Shown: positions 60,932 through 64,000 of the stretch, one piece after another
Layout: every line of letters begins with the position of its first letter
How positions within the stretch are numbered: position 1 is the first letter of the stretch
Source of the DNA: Candidatus Coatesiibacteriota bacterium
Lineage (GTDB): Bacteria > JAFGND01
Assembly (NCBI GenBank): GCA_016927185.1
Contig: JAFGND010000034.1
Location: 33,427 to 97,426 of the forward strand
Direction of reading: 5' to 3'
DNA: 64,000 nucleotides
Notes under the pieces: generated by a model
What the model was told of the DNA's origin: nothing
Database searches by the model: none
What the model saw: only the letters and a program-made list of their open reading frames with translations
Translations under genes and position numbers: made by a program

Positions 60932-63640
60932 CTAATCAATAACCTTCTCCAGCTTAACTGCGCAGACTTTGTATTCAGGTATTCTTGCAATTGGATCCGA
61001 GGCGTCATTAGTAAGTAAATTTGCTGCAGCTTCTCTGAAATGGAAAGGAATAAAAACTCTTCCTTCATCTACCATATCAGTTATCTTCACTTTTATATCA
61101 ATTTTCCCTCTCCTGCTAGAAACCTTGACTTTTTCCCCTTCTAACAAATGCATTGTTTGTGCATCGAAAGGTGATATCTCTACATATCCTTCTGGAGCAA
61201 TAGTATCAAGAACTTTGGATCTTCTTGATAGTGTTCCAGTATGGTAATGATATAGAATTCTCCCGGTGATAAGAATGAGTGGATATTCGTCATCAGGTAA
61301 TTCTGCAGGTGGTAGCCATTCTAGTGCATGGAAAAGCCCAAGCCCGCGTGTGAATTTTCCTTTATGAAGAACTTGTGTTCCCGGATGATCCTCAGATGGA
61401 CATGGCCATGGCAGACCGCCTTCTTTCTCGAATCTTGCATAATTCATTCCTGCATAAGATGGAGTGACTTTCCTTATTTCTTCGAAAATGTCTGAAGCTG
61501 AGGAATATGACCATTCATACCCGAACTTGTTAGCCAATTCAATGAATATCTGCCAGTCTTCCTTACCCGCAACAGGTTCTATAGCTTTTCTCACTCTCTG
61601 GACACGTCTTCCTGTATTGGTGAATGTCCCATTTTTCTCTGCAAATGAAACTCCTGGTAAAATCACATGGGCAATTTCTGCAGTGTCAGTCATGAACATA
61701 TCCTGAACAACTAGCAGATCAAGCTTGGAAAGTGCTTCTCTTACATGGTTGAGATTTGGATCAGACATCATGGGATTTTCAGAGAATACATACAATGCCT
61801 TGAGATTTCCTTTATGAGCTTCTTCCATCATTGTAGTGATAGTTAATCCAACTTTTCTGCTAAGTTCTCCTCCCCATGCAGTTTCGAATTTCTTTGCAAT
61901 ATCCTCATTTGTCACTGCCTGGTAAGCTGGATAGACATTAGGCAGACAACCCATATCACATGCACCCTGGACATTACTCTGACCTCTCAAGGGATTAACT
62001 CCTCCTGATTCAATTCCCATATGCCCAGTCAGCATCTGGAGATTTGCGCATGATTTTACATTATCAACTCCTGTAATATGCTGGGTTATTCCCATAGAAT
62101 AGAAGAGCATGCCTTTCCTTGCTTTTGCAAACATTCTTGCTGCATTTATCAAGTCTTCCTTCGGGATTCCTGATATTTCCTCTACCCTCTCTGGGGTATA
62201 TTTAAGAATTACTTCCTTGAAACTGTCAAAATTCTCTGTCCGGCTTTCAACAAATTCCTTATCATAAAGGTTTTCATTTATGATTACATTCATCATGCCA
62301 TTCATCCAGGCAACATCCGTACCTGATTTTTGTCTCAACCAGTAAGTCGCAAATTTAGTCAGTTCTATTTTTCTGGGATCAATAACAATAAGCTTTGCTC
62401 CATTATACCTTACAGCGTGCTTTATCATGTTTCCAATTACTGGATGATTTTCAGTAGTGTTTGTTCCTGTTATAAGAATAACTTCAGCATCAAGAAGTTC
62501 CTTGGCACTGTTTGTCATTGCACCAGAACCGAAAGCTGCAGCCAGACCGGCTACGGTAGAGCTGTGTCAGAGACGGGCACAATGATCCACATTGTTTGTG
62601 CCGATTATCCTCCTGAATAACTTCTGGAACAAATAATTCTCCTCATTTGTGCATTTAGCTGAAGACAAGCCTGCTATGCTGTCAGGTCCATGCTTTTCCT
62701 TTATTGAAAGCAGTTTTTCAGTAATATAATCATAAGCTTCATCCCACGTCGCTTTCTCAAGTTTCCCATTAACTCTTATATAAGGAGAGGTGAGTCTTTC
62801 AGGTGAGTGAATATAATCATTCCCGAATCTTCCCTTCACGCACAGGGAGCCGTTATTATCGTTAACTTCATCCTTAACTCCAGTTGCCTTTATTATCTTG
62901 TTATCTCTTACATGCAGATACATCTGACAACCGACACCACAATATGAGCAAGTTGTCTTTGTCTTTGTGAACTCGAAGATACGACCTTTTCCAAATGAAG
63001 GTTTCTCTGTTATTGCACCTACTGGACAAGCCTGAACGCATTCACCACAAGAAACGCATTCGGTATCTTTTTGCAGCTGATTAAGACCGGCAATTATTCT
63101 TGTCTCAAATCCTCTTTCCGAGAAATCATAAACGTCCCTGATAGTAATTTCCTTGCATGCCCTTACACATCTTCCGCATAATATGCATAGATTTGGATTT
63201 CGAATAAGTACCTCACTTGTATCATCCAGAGGTTCTTTGTCAGTCTTGATTGGAAAACGTATATTATCTACCTTGTATTCATAAGCAAGATTTTGAAGCT
63301 CGCAATTACCATTCTGTTCACAAACCATGCAGTCATGAGGATGTTCTGAAAGGAGAAGTTCAAGTGTCATTTTCCTGCTCTTCCTGAGCATTTCTGTATC
63401 GGTCTTGATTTTCATTCCCTCCATGATAGGAGTTGCACATGAAATGACAGGTAATCTTGCACGTTCAACTTCTACAATACAAATCCTGCATGCACCAGCA
63501 GGAGTAAGTCCATCAAGATGGCATAAAGTAGGAATATAAACCCCGTATCTCTTTGCAACAGTTAGTATTGTTTCATTAGGTTTGCCAATTGCCTGAATTC
63601 CATCAATTTCAATGTGCACTTCATTATTATTTGAACTCAT
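60932..63640 (-). CDS. fdhF: Selenocysteine-containing formate dehydrogenase alpha subunit with NuoG-like N-terminus
   Basis: An in-frame TGA (62567-62569) separates two frames that join into one 902-residue protein, with Sec358 in NNVDHCARL-U-HSSTVAG, the active-site context of FdhF. The order is [2Fe-2S] (Cys40, 51, 54, 68), a His-Cys3 site (H100, C104, C107, C113), two [4Fe-4S] motifs (152-162, 195-205), the cofactor-domain cluster (231, 234, 238, 267), then the molybdopterin/W-pterin domain and the C-terminal molydop-binding domain. It oxidises formate or reduces CO2. Electrons leave through the extra clusters to partners not in the window. AGGAGG precedes the ATG. Confidence 0.96.
62538..62569 (-). 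promoter_or_regulatory. Bacterial SECIS element of fdhF
   Basis: Directly after the UGA codon, the mRNA has 18 nt and then an apical loop GGUCU, closed by a 6-bp stem GUAGCC/GGCUGC. The loop sequence and the 18-nt distance match the E. coli fdhF SECIS, which binds SelB. This confirms selenocysteine insertion rather than a stop. Confidence 0.92.
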
Positions 63641-63752
63641 TCCTACCTCCTATAAAATTTGATTTACCTGCTATTATCAATGAAATTGCTGTCAAGATTT
63701 TTCATGCCTGAAGCCTTACCAGCCTTTCTATCTTTATTTCCTTTTTTCTATT

Positions 63753-63808
63753 CCAGGGATTGATAGTATTCAAATGCATTGCATTTCTTATTCTATTTGT
63801 ATCCCTGG
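63753..63808. repeat. Long imperfect palindrome upstream of fdhF
   Basis: CCAGGGAT (63753-63760) pairs with ATCCCTGG (63801-63808). Inside are ATAG/CTAT and AAATGC/GCATTT around a 3-base loop. It lies about 113 bases upstream of the fdhF start, in a 360-base stretch that holds no convincing complete gene. It could be a regulatory RNA, an operator, or the terminator of the gene entering from the right edge. Confidence 0.4.
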
Positions 63809-63930
63809 ATATCTTTTCTGTCTTCAAACAACAAAATAATTACTGTCTAATCAGTTTTAAAATCATGCTTTCCTGTAATCTCAGATTAGCTTTCATTTAT
63901 TATCAGTTTATAAAGACAACTAATCGAGGG

Positions 63931-64000
63931 TTATTTATCTTCCTTTACAAAAGTATACCAGTATATACCCCCAACAAACAAGCTGCCACCGATAAAATTA
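63931..64000 (-). CDS. Possible C-terminal end of a small membrane protein (rest beyond the window)
   Basis: The minus strand reads 23 codons with a hydrophobic segment (FIGGSLFVGGIYWYTFV) and then KEDK and a TAA stop at 63931-63933, open to the right edge. It looks like the tail of a membrane protein. The piece is too short to assign to a family, and the coding call rests on its hydrophobic pattern only. The 290 bases between it and fdhF contain the palindrome described above and nothing else recognisable. Confidence 0.35.
   Translation of the reverse strand, partial: NFIGGSLFVGGIYWYTFVKEDK

Noticed and set aside
60932-63640. Formate dehydrogenase as two genes or a pseudogene broken by TGA
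   Set aside because: The TGA is in frame, in the exact Sec context of FdhF, and is followed by a SECIS hairpin at the right distance.
1-64000. CRISPR array, prophage or insertion sequence
   Set aside because: No regularly spaced direct repeats, cas genes, transposase, integrase or phage structural genes were seen.

Overview
The window is AT-rich, densely packed bacterial chromosome. Several features point to an anaerobic member of the FCB side of the bacterial tree, probably an uncultured candidate phylum such as Cloacimonadota or a relative. SecA is about 1,150 residues with a large insertion. An eight-bladed propeller protein ends in a domain resembling type IX (PorSS) sorting domains. There is a lipoprotein-releasing (Lol) ABC system and several lipoproteins. 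Oxygen-sensitive Mo/W enzymes are present, one of them a selenoprotein. This placement is inferred from gene content; there is no rRNA or other definitive marker in the window.

Layout. 1-8.1 kb is mostly minus strand: the edge-truncated PHP-domain nuclease (EndoQ-like), two plus-strand tRNAs (Lys, Ala), and a tight minus operon of a DUF2232-like membrane protein, gatA, a YD-like repeat protein, a hotdog thioesterase and an MFS/spermidine-synthase fusion. A WD40 lipoprotein precedes it. 8.2-14 kb is a plus operon: small membrane protein, secA, and Lol permease and ATPase. 14-17.5 kb carries three secreted or repeat proteins on minus. 17.5-22.3 kb holds a tiny Cys-rich ORF, a tungsten-type aldehyde oxidoreductase split into two genes with a NuoG-like Fe-S module joined to the second, and phosphoglucomutase. 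22.3-31.8 kb has mazG, an orphan trpB with a possible Trp-containing leader peptide, a radical SAM protein, a GT-C-like membrane protein, a methyltransferase, a YdeI-like protein, and an EcfT-MobB-DUF72 operon. 31.8-46.2 kb is mainly housekeeping: plsY, purM, alr, a LysM protein, an ABC exporter, tRNA-Leu, phoH-pgpH-ybeY, a GNAT-NeuB fusion, a cytidylyltransferase and two CNNM/CorC proteins. 46.3-53.7 kb is an envelope and surface-glycan region: beta-barrel, STT3-like GT-C, GT4, lipoprotein, concanavalin-like exported protein and O-antigen ligase-like protein. 53.7-59.5 kb has a PIN/antitoxin pair, mnmE, DUF116, engB, gdhA and a TPR lipoprotein. 59.5-64 kb has a MobA-FdhD fusion and a selenocysteine formate dehydrogenase with a clear SECIS hairpin.

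How it fits together. Mo/W-pterin metabolism recurs: split AOR, FdhF, MobA-FdhD and MobB. Together with NAD(P)-type glutamate dehydrogenase this suggests a fermentative anaerobe using aldehyde and formate oxidation with ferredoxin-like electron carriers. The most unusual item is the split AOR with the inserted NuoG-like module. The candidate Trp leader peptide and the cysteine-rich SecA insert are next. I found no phage, insertion sequence or CRISPR array.
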